DNA of 7,162 nucleotides from the NCBI GenBank assembly GCA_035535035.1, contig DATLQW010000076.1, positions 1 to 7,162 on the forward strand, written 5' to 3'. Under the pieces are notes generated by a model. The model was given only the letters and a program-made list of their open reading frames with translations, ran no database searches and was not told the origin of the DNA. The position numbers and the translations under genes were made by a program. Positions 1-6,162 of this stretch are shown in pieces (the first letter of the stretch is position 1; the number at the start of each line of letters is the position of its first letter). The stretch is from JASHVB01 sp035535035 (GTDB taxonomy: Bacteria; Pseudomonadota; Alphaproteobacteria; Acetobacterales; Acetobacteraceae).

Positions 1-1278
1 GCGCGGTTCGTGGTGGAAGTGATCGAGGGACTGGACCTACGGTCGATGAGCGGCAGCTACCGGGGATCGGGCGATGCGCCCTACCCCCCGCAACTGCTTC
101 TTGGCCTGATCATTTACGGCTACGCGACGGGCGTGTTTTCAAGCCGCAAGCTGGAACGGGCAACCTACGATTCGGTGGCATTCCGCTTCGTCGCTGCCAA
201 CCAGCATCCTGACCACGACACCATCGCCACGTTCCGCCGCCGCTTCCTGCCGCAGATCGAAGCGCTGTTCGTGCAGGTGCTCGGGGTGGCCCGCGAGATG
301 GGCGTTTTGAAACTGGGCACCGTGGCGCTGGATGGCACCAAGATCCACGCCAACGCCAGCCGCCACAGCGCGCTGTCGTACGAGCACGCGAGCCGGATCG
401 AGGCGCAACTGAAGGGCGAGGTGGCCGATCTTCTGGGCAAGGCCGAGGCGGCCGATCAGGCCGACGTGCCGGACGGGATGTCGATCCCCGAGGAACTGGC
501 GCGGCGCGAGAAGCGGCTGGCCGAGATTGCCCGCGCCAAGGCTGTGATCGAGGCGCGGGCGAAGGAGCGCCATGCGCGCGAGCGGGCCGAGTATGAGGCA
601 AAGGTGGCGGCACGCGACGCCAAGGCGGAGCAGACGGGCAGGAAGCCGGGCGGTCGGGTGCCGCAGCCGCCTGTGGAGGGACCACTGCCGACCGATCAGG
701 TCAATCTGACGGACGAGGAATCGCGCATCATGCCTGTGGCCGGCGGCGGATTCGAGCAGTGCTACAATGCCCAGGCGGCGGTGGCGGCGGACAGCTTGCT
801 GGTGGTGGCCGCCGATGTGGTGCAGGCGCCGAACGACAAGCAGCAGCTTGAGCCGATGCTGGGCAAGCTGGCCGAACTGCCCGACGCATTGGGCAAGGTT
901 GGCGATCTGCTCGCGGACAACGGGTATTTCAGCGAGGGCAACGTGAACGCCTGCGCCGCCGCCGGGATCGAGCCGGTGATCGCGATGGGGCGTGAAGCGC
1001 ATCATCCCTCGCTGGCTGAACGTTTCGCAGCGGACCCGGCGCCGCCGAAGGACCCCACGCCGGTTGCATCGATGCGCCATCGGCTCCAGACGAAAGAGGG
1101 CAAGGCACGCTACGCCCTGCGCAAGCAGACCCCGGAGCCGGTGTTCGGGATCATCAAGGCGGTGCTCGGGTTCCGCCAGTTCCTTCTGCGCGGGCTCGAC
1201 AAGGTGCGCGGCGAATGGAGCCTCGTGACCATGGCGTGGAACATGAAGCGGATGTTCGCCCTGGCAGCGGCGAACTGA
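1..1278 (+). CDS. IS1182-family DDE transposase, 5' end outside window
   Basis: This is a transposase that cuts and joins IS ends with a DDE catalytic core. The frame is already open at base 1 (ARFVVEVIEGLDLR), so the GTG at base 10 is internal and roughly 20-35 N-terminal residues are missing. Numbering from that GTG, the N-terminal DUF772-like domain covers about residues 1-90 and includes YGYATGVFSSRKLERATYDS and HPDHDTIATFRRRF. The first catalytic Asp is D108 in VALDGTKIHANAS. A charged helical insertion (about 130-215) follows, then QCYNAQAAVA (250-259), the second Asp D303 in LADNGYFSEGN, and the likely catalytic Glu E376 in TPEPVFGIIK. The C-terminus with WSLVTMAWNMKRM is complete. The visible frame has no frameshift or stop, so the protein could be active. 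The family call is firm; the exact IS name is not known to me. Confidence 0.93.
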   Translation, partial: ARFVVEVIEGLDLRSMSGSYRGSGDAPYPPQLLLGLIIYGYATGVFSSRKLERATYDSVAFRFVAANQHPDHDTIATFRRRFLPQIEALFVQVLGVAREMGVLKLGTVALDGTKIHANASRHSALSYEHASRIEAQLKGEVADLLGKAEAADQADVPDGMSIPEELARREKRLAEIARAKAVIEARAKERHARERAEYEAKVAARDAKAEQTGRKPGGRVPQPPVEGPLPTDQVNLTDEESRIMPVAGGGFEQCYNAQAAVAADSLLVVAADVVQAPNDKQQLEPMLGKLAELPDALGKVGDLLADNGYFSEGNVNACAAAGIEPVIAMGREAHHPSLAERFAADPAPPKDPTPVASMRHRLQTKEGKARYALRKQTPEPVFGIIKAVLGFRQFLLRGLDKVRGEWSLVTMAWNMKRMFALAAAN

Positions 1279-1440
1279 GCGAGACCATGCCCTTTTCGCG
1301 TCAATTTGGCGCGTTTGGGAAGGGGCGCAGCGGTCGTCGGTGCGATGGCCGAGGTCGCAAGCGCGAATTCCGCTATCCGGTTACACGGCGGAGGCCGCAA
1401 TGCAGGCGCCCATGACCTCCCCACCCAACATCGCCAAAAT
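1279..1440 (+). other. Non-coding 3' segment of the IS
   Basis: This is the stretch between the transposase stop and the terminal repeat. Short open frames exist on both strands but none has a convincing start, ribosome binding site or recognisable protein. I see no passenger gene here. Confidence 0.55.
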
Positions 1441-1459
1441 AACTCCGACAGGCTGCTAG
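1427..1459. repeat. Probable right terminal inverted repeat of the IS1182-family element
   Basis: The outer end reads AACTCCGACAGGCTG at 1441-1455 followed by CTAG at 1456-1459. The inner part (about 1427-1440) is A-rich on the plus strand. The call rests on resemblance to remembered IS1182-family ends and on the end of readable host-like sequence at this point. The partner repeat is not in the window, and the inner boundary is approximate. Confidence 0.55.
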
Positions 1460-1625
1460 GGCGGAAACGGTGTCGAGCAGCCGCACCGGCCCGAAGTGGT
1501 TACTGCCTGCGCTCCGGTAAACATCTATGTTCGGCTTGGCTGTCCAGGTCTTCCAGCGCGAGGGCAGGCCGCTTGGCCAATCAGGCCGTTCGCTGGGCAT
1601 AGATATCCCTGGCCGCCTCGCTCAT
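1460..1625 (-). pseudogene. Degenerate 5' remnant of a third operon gene, possibly isochorismatase-like, cut by the IS
   Basis: An ATG at 1625-1623 overlaps the MFS stop codon (ATGA), as expected for a coupled downstream gene. It opens a frame starting MSEAARDIYAQRTA and then meets TGA after 14 codons. Reading on in the same frame gives AKRPALALEDLD. Another frame gives DVYRSAGSNHFGPVRLLDTV just before the IS end. Starts such as MSEA-R-IY, followed by GKRPALxxxDF and a later LLDAAR helix, are what I recall for N-carbamoylsarcosine amidase/isochorismatase-family hydrolases, so a frameshifted 5' fragment of such a gene is plausible. The match is weak and needs more than one frameshift. It could instead be non-coding DNA that reads this way by chance. 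Confidence 0.3.
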
Positions 1626-2848
1626 TTCCGGTCTCCTGTTTCACGCTGAAAAGCGGCGATGACGACCGCGGCGGCCAGGATGGCACTGGAGAGCAGCAGG
1701 CCGCCACGGACTCCGTCCGGTCCATCCGAGAGCACGCCGCCCAGCACCGGGCCGACGCACTGTCCAAGCGCGAAGGCCGTGGTGAGCAGACCGATCACAG
1801 CGGTCCAGGCGTGCGGCGGCGTCGCCCTGCGCGCGACCGACGTCACGGCCGCGATCACTGCCAGAAAGGAGCCGCCGAACAGCGCCGCCGAGAGATAGGC
1901 GACTATGGGCTCGTTTGAGGCGAGCGGCAGCACGGCGCCGATCGTCACCGCACCCGTGGTCGCGACGATGCCCCAACCGGCCCGGAGCCGCCCGAGCACG
2001 GGCGCCCAGGCGAAGACAGCCGCGATCGAAGCGGCGCCCAAGCCTGCCCAGAACAGCGAGACGTCGCGGGACGAGAAGCCCTGCTGCCCGCGCAGGTACG
2101 CCACGATGAAGGTCATGTAGGCGATGTAGCCGGCGCCGAAGAGTGCGTAGCTGACCAAGGTGGGTACTAGAACGGTCACGCGCCGACCCACACCTTCCGT
2201 GCTGGCGGGCCGTGGTGCCGGGGCCGGAGCACGGGCGAGGGCGGGCACGGCCAGCAGCGTCGCCGCGAAGGAGAGCGCCCCGAGCACGACCCAACCACCC
2301 CGCCAGCCTTGCGCCTCCAGCAGCGGTGGCACGGCCAGAGCAGACACGACCACGCCGAGCCCGCCCCCGCCGAAGTAAATGCCGAGTGCGAGCGGCGCGC
2401 GTCCGGGCCCGCCGCCGGCCCCCGCCGCCGCCGTGAGGCCTGCCCCGGCGATGAAGGCGACCGCCCCGGCGGCACCGGCGATGAGGCGCAGCATCAGCAA
2501 TGCGAGGAAGGAAGCAGCCAGGCCGGATGCGACCAGGGCCGCGGCTGTGACCAGCAGCCCGACGACGAAGGCTCGCTTGGGCCCGAGCCGGGCCGTGACC
2601 GGTGCGAACGCGAGAGCGCCGGCTAGGTAGCCCGCAGCGTTTGCCGTGTTCATCGCGCCGGCGTCGGCGTAGCTCCAGGCAAGGTCGGCCCGCATGGCCG
2701 GCAGCAGCAGGGCGTAGGCGAAGCGCCCGAGGCCGAGCGCAACGGCCGGCGACATGGCGAGGCCGGCAACGATCCAGAGCGGCGTTGTGGAGCGCACGGC
2801 GGGGACCGAGGGCGGCGCGGCCGCGAGGCGGGCTGATCGGTCACTCAT
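1622..2848 (-). CDS. YbfB/YjiJ-type MFS transporter
   Basis: This is a predicted inner-membrane major facilitator permease of 408 aa; its substrate cannot be told from the sequence. The hydrophobic pattern fits 12 transmembrane helices in two six-helix halves, split by a proline/alanine-rich loop near PALARAPAPAPRPAST. Family hallmarks are GLGRFAYALLLPAM (39-52) in the first helix and MNTANAAGYLAGAL (66-79), with RLGPKRAF (87-94) in the motif A loop. The start chosen is the ATG in ATGAGTGA, which overlaps the stop of the upstream FMN-protein gene by 8 bp. An in-frame upstream ATG at 2911 would only add residues read from the neighbouring gene. The overlap implies translational coupling, so transporter and FMN protein are probably made together, perhaps under the divergent LysR regulator. 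The stop is followed by an overlapping ATG of a broken third gene. The family call is strong. Confidence 0.88.
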   Translation of the reverse strand: MSDRSARLAAAPPSVPAVRSTTPLWIVAGLAMSPAVALGLGRFAYALLLPAMRADLAWSYADAGAMNTANAAGYLAGALAFAPVTARLGPKRAFVVGLLVTAAALVASGLAASFLALLMLRLIAGAAGAVAFIAGAGLTAAAGAGGGPGRAPLALGIYFGGGGLGVVVSALAVPPLLEAQGWRGGWVVLGALSFAATLLAVPALARAPAPAPRPASTEGVGRRVTVLVPTLVSYALFGAGYIAYMTFIVAYLRGQQGFSSRDVSLFWAGLGAASIAAVFAWAPVLGRLRAGWGIVATTGAVTIGAVLPLASNEPIVAYLSAALFGGSFLAVIAAVTSVARRATPPHAWTAVIGLLTTAFALGQCVGPVLGGVLSDGPDGVRGGLLLSSAILAAAVVIAAFQRETGDRK

Positions 2849-3461
2849 GGCTGAAGAGCAGGTCCAGGGTAGCGTCGTAACGGTCCTGCAGCGCCACCAG
2901 GCGCCGCTCATACTCGGCGGCCACCTCCGGCAGCTCGCCGTCGGCGTAGCGCCGCGGGATGTGTTGGCGGCAGTTGAAGTCCCAAGCCTCGACCCGGACG
3001 CGGATCACGCGCTCGATGCGGGCCTGGTATCGCGGGTCCTCGACCCTGGCGAGGAGCGCATGGTCCCCCTCAACGGCCTCGCCGCGGCCCCAGATCTTGA
3101 GCCGGCGCCGCTGCCGGTAGTCGAGCAGGAACAGGAACACCCGGTCGTTTTCGGCGAGGTTGCCGACCGTGATGTATTGTTTGTTCCCGGCGTAGTCGGC
3201 GAAGGCGAGCGTGCGCGGGTCCAGGATGCGCAGGAAGCCCTTCGGCCCGCCACGGTGCTGAACATGCGGCCACCCCTCGCGGCTGGAAGTGCCGATGACG
3301 AAGCTGTCGCACCCGCGAATGTAGTCCGCCGTCAACTCGGTCAGCGCGTCGTTGGGCGGGTCCTTGGCTTCGACCGCCGTGCAGAACTCCCGCGTACCGT
3401 AGCGGAGCTGCGCATCCTTGACCGCCTGGCTGAAGGCCAGCGCCGTGAAGGCGCGGGTCAC
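2841..3461 (-). CDS. Pyridoxamine 5'-phosphate oxidase family FMN-binding protein
   Basis: This is a cytoplasmic split-barrel flavoprotein of 206 aa, of the PNPOx-like group often annotated as flavin-nucleotide-binding; the true substrate is unknown. Numbered from the GTG start, the barrel begins at SFVIGTSSREGWPHVQHRGG (53-72). It continues with GFLRILDPRTLAFADYAGN and the characteristic QYITVGNLAENDRVFLFLLD (95-114), then RRRLKIWGRG (118-127). The GTG at 3461 is preferred because VTRAFTALAFSQAV resembles the N-terminus usual in this family. An AGGA also lies 9 nt upstream of it. The frame stays open to 3614, but that extra part is unlike the family and crosses the regulatory region. The gene overlaps the MFS gene by 8 bp and is the first gene of the operon. 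It is unlikely to be the vitamin B6 enzyme PdxH itself, since the sequence follows the other branch of the superfamily. Confidence 0.85.
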   Translation of the reverse strand: MTRAFTALAFSQAVKDAQLRYGTREFCTAVEAKDPPNDALTELTADYIRGCDSFVIGTSSREGWPHVQHRGGPKGFLRILDPRTLAFADYAGNKQYITVGNLAENDRVFLFLLDYRQRRRLKIWGRGEAVEGDHALLARVEDPRYQARIERVIRVRVEAWDFNCRQHIPRRYADGELPEVAAEYERRLVALQDRYDATLDLLFSHE

Positions 3462-3658
3462 GGATGGATGTCCTGGAGATCCGGCGAGGCAGGCTGGCGG
3501 GAGGGCCTCTGGCGCATGATTGGCTCCTGTTGCGCTCCGCATCGTCCCGGGTAGGATGTGAGCGCGATGCGTCGAACGCCACGGTTCTAGGAGCCACCAA
3601 CCCTGACAGACCAACGATCATTTCTCACAAGCATTGTGAGCGTCATTAGCGGCCCAGC
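3462..3658. promoter_or_regulatory. Divergent control region between the FMN-protein operon and the LysR gene
   Basis: This is 197 bp between two divergently transcribed starts, the usual layout for a LysR regulator and its target. It holds a perfect palindrome at 3624-3640, a TGTGAGCG repeat at 3557-3564 and 3635-3642 (78 bp apart), and a looser inverted pair CGCATCG (3538-3544) / CGATGCG (3565-3571). No clear sigma-70 -35/-10 pair is visible on either strand, so transcription starts cannot be placed. Confidence 0.6.
3624..3640. promoter_or_regulatory. Candidate LysR operator, CTCACAA-GCA-TTGTGAG
   Basis: This is a perfect 7-bp inverted repeat with a 3-base centre, ending 18 bp before the LysR start codon. 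Its outer bases give T-N13-A and not the canonical T-N11-A, so it is a dyad of suitable size but not a textbook LysR box. Its position suits autorepression of the LysR gene. One half (TGTGAGCG) recurs at 3557-3564. Binding is inferred. Confidence 0.5.
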
Positions 3659-4573
3659 ATGAGCAAACCGAGGCTCCCGCCGATGCACGCGCTTCGCGCT
3701 TTCGAGGCGGCGGCGCGGCACCTCAGCTTCAGCCGCGCGGCCGAGGAGCTGAACCTGACCCACGGTGCGGTCAGCCACGCCTTGCGGAACCTCGAAGCCG
3801 AGCTCGCCACGCCGCTGTTCCGCCGCAAGGGCAATGCCATGCTGCTGACCGACGCCGGCCAGCGCTTGGCTTTGCATGTGCGCGACGCGCTGGCCCGGCT
3901 GGAGCGCGGGTTGGACGACGTGCGCGGCGCTGAGGGGGCCGGGCAAACCCTGACCGTGAGCGTGCTGCCCGCCTTCGCGGCGCACTGGCTGCTGCCCCGG
4001 CTGGCTGGGTTCTACGCCCTTCATCCAGAGATCGACGTGGTGCTGCGGGCGACGCCGGCGCTCGCGGACCTCTCGCGCGACGAGGCGGACGTGGCGATCC
4101 GCTACGGCCCAGGTTGCTGGCCAGGTCTGGCCAGCGAGAAGCTGATGGACGAGGAGGTATTTCCCGTGTGCAGCCCGGGCTTCCTTCACCGCCATCCCGT
4201 CCACGAGCCCGCGGACCTGCTCCGGGTGACCCTGCTACGCGACGTGCGCCAACCCTGGGAGGACTGGTTCCGCTCCGCGGGGCTCGCGGCCAGCGAGCCC
4301 GACCGCGGCCCGAGCTACAATGACGCCGGCCTGCTTCTGCAATCGGCCGCGGCCGGTCACGGCGTGGCCCTTGCCCGGGGCCACCTTGTCCAGGAAGAGC
4401 TGGAAGCGAGGCACCTGGTCCGGCTGTTCCCGGACAGCGCGCGCGCGAGCTATGCCTACTTTGTCGTCCTTCCGCAGCATCGTGCGGTCGCGCCGAAGGT
4501 CAGGGCTTTCACACAATGGCTGGGGGACCAGGTCGCTGCCGAGACCGCGGCCCAGGAAACCGGCGGCTCATAG
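3659..4573 (+). CDS. LysR-family transcriptional regulator, GcvA-like
   Basis: This is a 304-aa DNA-binding regulator of the usual LysR length. The N-terminal winged helix-turn-helix covers about residues 8-67, with FEAAARHLSFSRAAEELN and the recognition part LTHGAVSHALRNLEAEL, then PLFRRKGNAMLLTDAGQRL. The effector-binding domain (about 90-295) begins LTVSVLPAFAAHWLLPRLAGF. It carries IDVVLRATPALADLSRDEADVAIRYG and ends YFVVLPQHRAVAPKVRAFTQWL, the pattern of the GcvA/AmpR-like subgroup. The start is the ATG at 3659; the upstream ribosome binding site is poor (no clear GGAGG). It faces away from the FMN-protein/MFS operon and probably controls it; the inducer is unknown. Its last 65 bp overlap, on the opposite strand, the open frame of the small accessory gene. 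Confidence 0.92.
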   Translation: MSKPRLPPMHALRAFEAAARHLSFSRAAEELNLTHGAVSHALRNLEAELATPLFRRKGNAMLLTDAGQRLALHVRDALARLERGLDDVRGAEGAGQTLTVSVLPAFAAHWLLPRLAGFYALHPEIDVVLRATPALADLSRDEADVAIRYGPGCWPGLASEKLMDEEVFPVCSPGFLHRHPVHEPADLLRVTLLRDVRQPWEDWFRSAGLAASEPDRGPSYNDAGLLLQSAAAGHGVALARGHLVQEELEARHLVRLFPDSARASYAYFVVLPQHRAVAPKVRAFTQWLGDQVAAETAAQETGGS

Positions 4574-4877
4574 GGTAAAACCCCAGCGCGGCCGGGATCG
4601 CTGCGGGTGCCCCGCCAATCTTGCGCTTGGTGACGCGACAGCGAATGTCGCGATCCGAGCCATTGGTCGCCGGTTGGCTTACCTGGACATAGACGCGATC
4701 ATGGTGGAGCGTGATCTTGCCCGAGGCGGCAATCCCGTCTGCGTTCGAGCGCAGATCGAACGATCCCGGCGGAAGGCCGAGCGACGCCGCCAGCAGGCGC
4801 AATCGGGGGCGCGCTTCAGCATGGAAGCGCCGCTTGATATCCGGCTCATAGTCGCAACGCGCATACCAGTCGATCAT
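4509..4877 (-). CDS. Conserved small hypothetical protein, 3' end probably altered
   Basis: I do not have a named family for this 122-aa frame. The first 65 or so residues look like a real, conserved protein: MIDWYARCDYEPDIKRRFH, then LRLLAASLGLPPGSFDLRSN and ITLHHDRVYVQVSQPA. I recall similar unnamed proteins in alphaproteobacterial accessory clusters. The ATG at 4877 is preferred over the ATG at 4910, which lies in the loop of a terminator-like hairpin; neither has a good ribosome binding site. From about residue 66 (RDIRCRVTKRKIGGAP) the sequence becomes less protein-like, and the frame runs into the antisense of the LysR 3' end. This suggests that the natural C-terminus was lost or shifted at a recombination joint near 4580-4680. 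It is the last gene of the minus-strand cluster. Confidence 0.55.
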   Translation of the reverse strand: MIDWYARCDYEPDIKRRFHAEARPRLRLLAASLGLPPGSFDLRSNADGIAASGKITLHHDRVYVQVSQPATNGSDRDIRCRVTKRKIGGAPAAIPAALGFYPMSRRFPGPRSRQRPGPPAIV

Positions 4878-4897
4878 GTCGGCGGCCCCGGAACGCG

Positions 4898-4921
4898 AAA
4901 AGCCCGGCATGGTGCCGGGCT
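4898..4921 (-). terminator. Rho-independent terminator behind the 252-aa gene
   Basis: On the minus strand this is AGCCCGGC, loop ACCAT, GCCGGGCT, followed by a short T-run (TTTTC counting the last stem base). The 8-bp all-matched GC-rich stem lies about 30 nt after the stop of the upstream gene. It precedes the last small gene of the cluster, which would then be expressed by read-through or by a promoter I cannot see. Confidence 0.65.
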
Positions 4922-4951
4922 CTTCGGGGATGAATTCTGGTGATGCGAGGA

Positions 4952-5710
4952 TCAGGCCGCGCGATCGCGGCGATGTTCGGCCTCGCGGATGGCGGCAAGA
5001 GCCGCGCGGAAGACGGCCGCATTTCGCCGCTCGGACAGATCGGCACGCTCGGCAACCGTGAGACAGGCTGCCCGGATGTCTGAACCGGTGACGGCATCGG
5101 GCGACAGCGTGGTCAAACTCTCGTCGGCTTCGATCAGGATGGGGATTTCCGCCCGGACCGCTGCCTCGTCCAGGCGAAGGAGCACATGTGAGCCACGATT
5201 CCCAGCATCGGCCATGCTGCCTGGCTCCGTCTCGGCAAGGAAGTCCTCAAGGAGATCGTTGGTGGACTTGCCTTTGATGGCGTCCGCCGTGATCAGCACG
5301 GCCATGCCGCCGAAGCCGTCTGGCCGCATCTTGCTGCAGGTGAAGGCGGAGATCACGGTGACGTTGTCGAGGATTGGTGAACGGCGCACGATGTCCTGGA
5401 ACAGAAATTCCCAGGACGTGCCGGTGAGATCGAGATCGATGATTGTCTCGTCGGCGGAGATTTGCGCGAGCCGTTCCACGACATAGGCGTTCGCCGTGCT
5501 GTCGGCGGCCTGAGAGTCGGCCAGAGCGGCATTGAGCTCGCCGCGGTTCACCGTGATCGTGTCCGCCGGGCCTTCCTCGGCGAAGAAATAGAAGCCATCG
5601 CCGTCCGGTTCGACCTCGAATATCCGGGTCAGAAGCAGCCGCTCGAGCGGTGTCATGTCGGCGATCGGAATTGTCGGCTGAACCACCGTCGGGGTGAAGT
5701 AATCGGCCAT
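4952..5710 (-). CDS. Acidic hypothetical protein of 252 aa
   Basis: I do not recognise a named domain. The start ATG has GGAGA 8 nt upstream. The protein is soluble-looking and acidic, without signal peptide or membrane helix. Segments that look structured are MTPLERLLLTRIFEVEPDGD (19-38) followed by FYFFAEEGP, then TIIDLDLTGTSWEFLFQDIV, and a core IISAFTCSKMRPDGFGGMAV-like strand region around 135-160 (the sequence reads VTVISAFTCSKMRPDGFGG). A final helical stretch with many Ala, Arg and Glu ends in EHRRDRAA. The tract DGDGFYFFAEEG and the central LDLTGTSWEFLFQDI are the best search handles. It follows the DUF6915-type gene in the same direction with a 79-bp gap holding a strong hairpin, and a terminator follows it. 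From context it is an accessory-element protein of unknown role. Confidence 0.75.
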   Translation of the reverse strand: MADYFTPTVVQPTIPIADMTPLERLLLTRIFEVEPDGDGFYFFAEEGPADTITVNRGELNAALADSQAADSTANAYVVERLAQISADETIIDLDLTGTSWEFLFQDIVRRSPILDNVTVISAFTCSKMRPDGFGGMAVLITADAIKGKSTNDLLEDFLAETEPGSMADAGNRGSHVLLRLDEAAVRAEIPILIEADESLTTLSPDAVTGSDIRAACLTVAERADLSERRNAAVFRAALAAIREAEHRRDRAA

Positions 5711-5731
5711 GAGGGGATCTCCGAAAGCGAA

Positions 5732-5753
5732 GAGCCCGGCGCGGGCCGGGCTC
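5732..5753 (-). terminator. Intergenic hairpin, terminator-like or attenuator
   Basis: This is a perfect 9-bp inverted repeat GAGCCCGGC / GCCGGGCTC with a 4-base loop. On the minus strand it is followed by TTCGCTTTC, a weak T-tract. It lies 36 nt after the DUF6915-type stop and only 21 nt before the start codon of the 252-aa gene. There is little room for a promoter behind it, so it may act as an attenuator or mRNA-processing site and not as a full stop. Its core matches the hairpin at 4898-4921. Confidence 0.5.
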
Positions 5754-5789
5754 AGTGAGAGAGAAAGCGCGGATCTGCTTGGGTGACGG

Positions 5790-6152
5790 TCAGGCGGTCA
5801 TGGCGAAGGGATCGACGTCTCGATGGATCGGCTGGGCTCGGCCCATCCACGGCTCCGGGCGGATGCGGCGTGCCCAATCGGCGAAGCTTGGGATGAAGCC
5901 GAGGTCCTCGCGCACATGCTGCTCGCCGATCAACCGCACCGGCACGATGCGGCCGGTCGAGATCGTGATAATGGGCCCACGAAGACGCTCCAGCATGAAG
6001 ATGCCCTCGGCATGATGTCTGAGCGCGCGGTGGCGGAAGTCCGCCGTCAGCATCTTCGACTCATCAAACCAAGAATGCAGGGGAAGATAGTCGTCTGCCA
6101 CTCCGCCCCAAAGGCGCGCGGACGATAGGGCATGATGGTATGGGTGCGCCAT
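5790..6152 (-). CDS. DUF6915-type hypothetical protein
   Basis: This 120-aa soluble protein of unknown function resembles what I recall as the DUF6915 family. It has MAHPYHHALSSARLWGG at the start, then DYLPLHSWFDESK (21-33), FRHRALRHHAEGIFMLE (39-55), IGEQHVREDLG (75-85) and RIRPEPWMGRAQP (96-108). Histidines are striking (H3, H6, H7, H26, H41, H46, H47, H79). Together with acidic residues they could bind a metal, but that is inference only. GAGGAGG lies just upstream of the ATG, overlapping the 3' end of the preceding gene, and the 10-bp gap makes the two genes an obvious operon. Length and ends look intact. The function of the family is not known to me. Confidence 0.82.
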   Translation of the reverse strand: MAHPYHHALSSARLWGGVADDYLPLHSWFDESKMLTADFRHRALRHHAEGIFMLERLRGPIITISTGRIVPVRLIGEQHVREDLGFIPSFADWARRIRPEPWMGRAQPIHRDVDPFAMTA

Positions 6153-6162
6153 CTATCCCTCC

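Larger units (their letters stand above)
1..1459 (+). mobile_element. IS1182-family insertion sequence, right part (left end outside window)
   Basis: The element comprises the transposase frame entering at base 1 plus about 180 bp of 3' non-coding DNA. The right end is placed at 1456-1459 because the sequence there, read inward on the minus strand, is CTAGCAGCCTGTCGGAGTTA. That matches my recollection of termini of alphaproteobacterial IS1182-type elements (AGCAGCCTGTCGGA followed by a T-rich stretch). CTAG may be part of the palindromic target. The left inverted repeat lies outside the window, so the terminus is inferred and not proven by pairing. Confidence 0.7.

Noticed and set aside
139..1080. 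Long minus-strand open frame (313 aa) inside the transposase
   Set aside because: It is antisense to a clear DDE transposase and is rich in Arg/His/Leu repeats of the type produced by opposite-strand reading of high-GC genes. No family or ribosome binding site was recognised.
2754..3554. Plus-strand open frame of 266 aa across the FMN-protein gene
   Set aside because: It is the mirror of a well-supported PNPOx-like gene, with no recognisable protein and no plausible start signal.
3462..3614. N-terminal extension of the FMN protein to an ATG at 3614
   Set aside because: The extra 51 residues are unlike the family and would cover the divergent control region. The GTG at 3461 has an AGGA upstream and a family-like N-terminus.
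3587..4204. Minus-strand open frame of 205 aa over the LysR gene
   Set aside because: It is antisense to a textbook LysR regulator, with composition typical of shadow frames.
4320..4943. Plus-strand open frame of 207 aa spanning the LysR end and the accessory joint
   Set aside because: The first half is out of frame within LysR and the second half is antisense to a more protein-like small gene. It is Arg-rich and has no recognisable domain.
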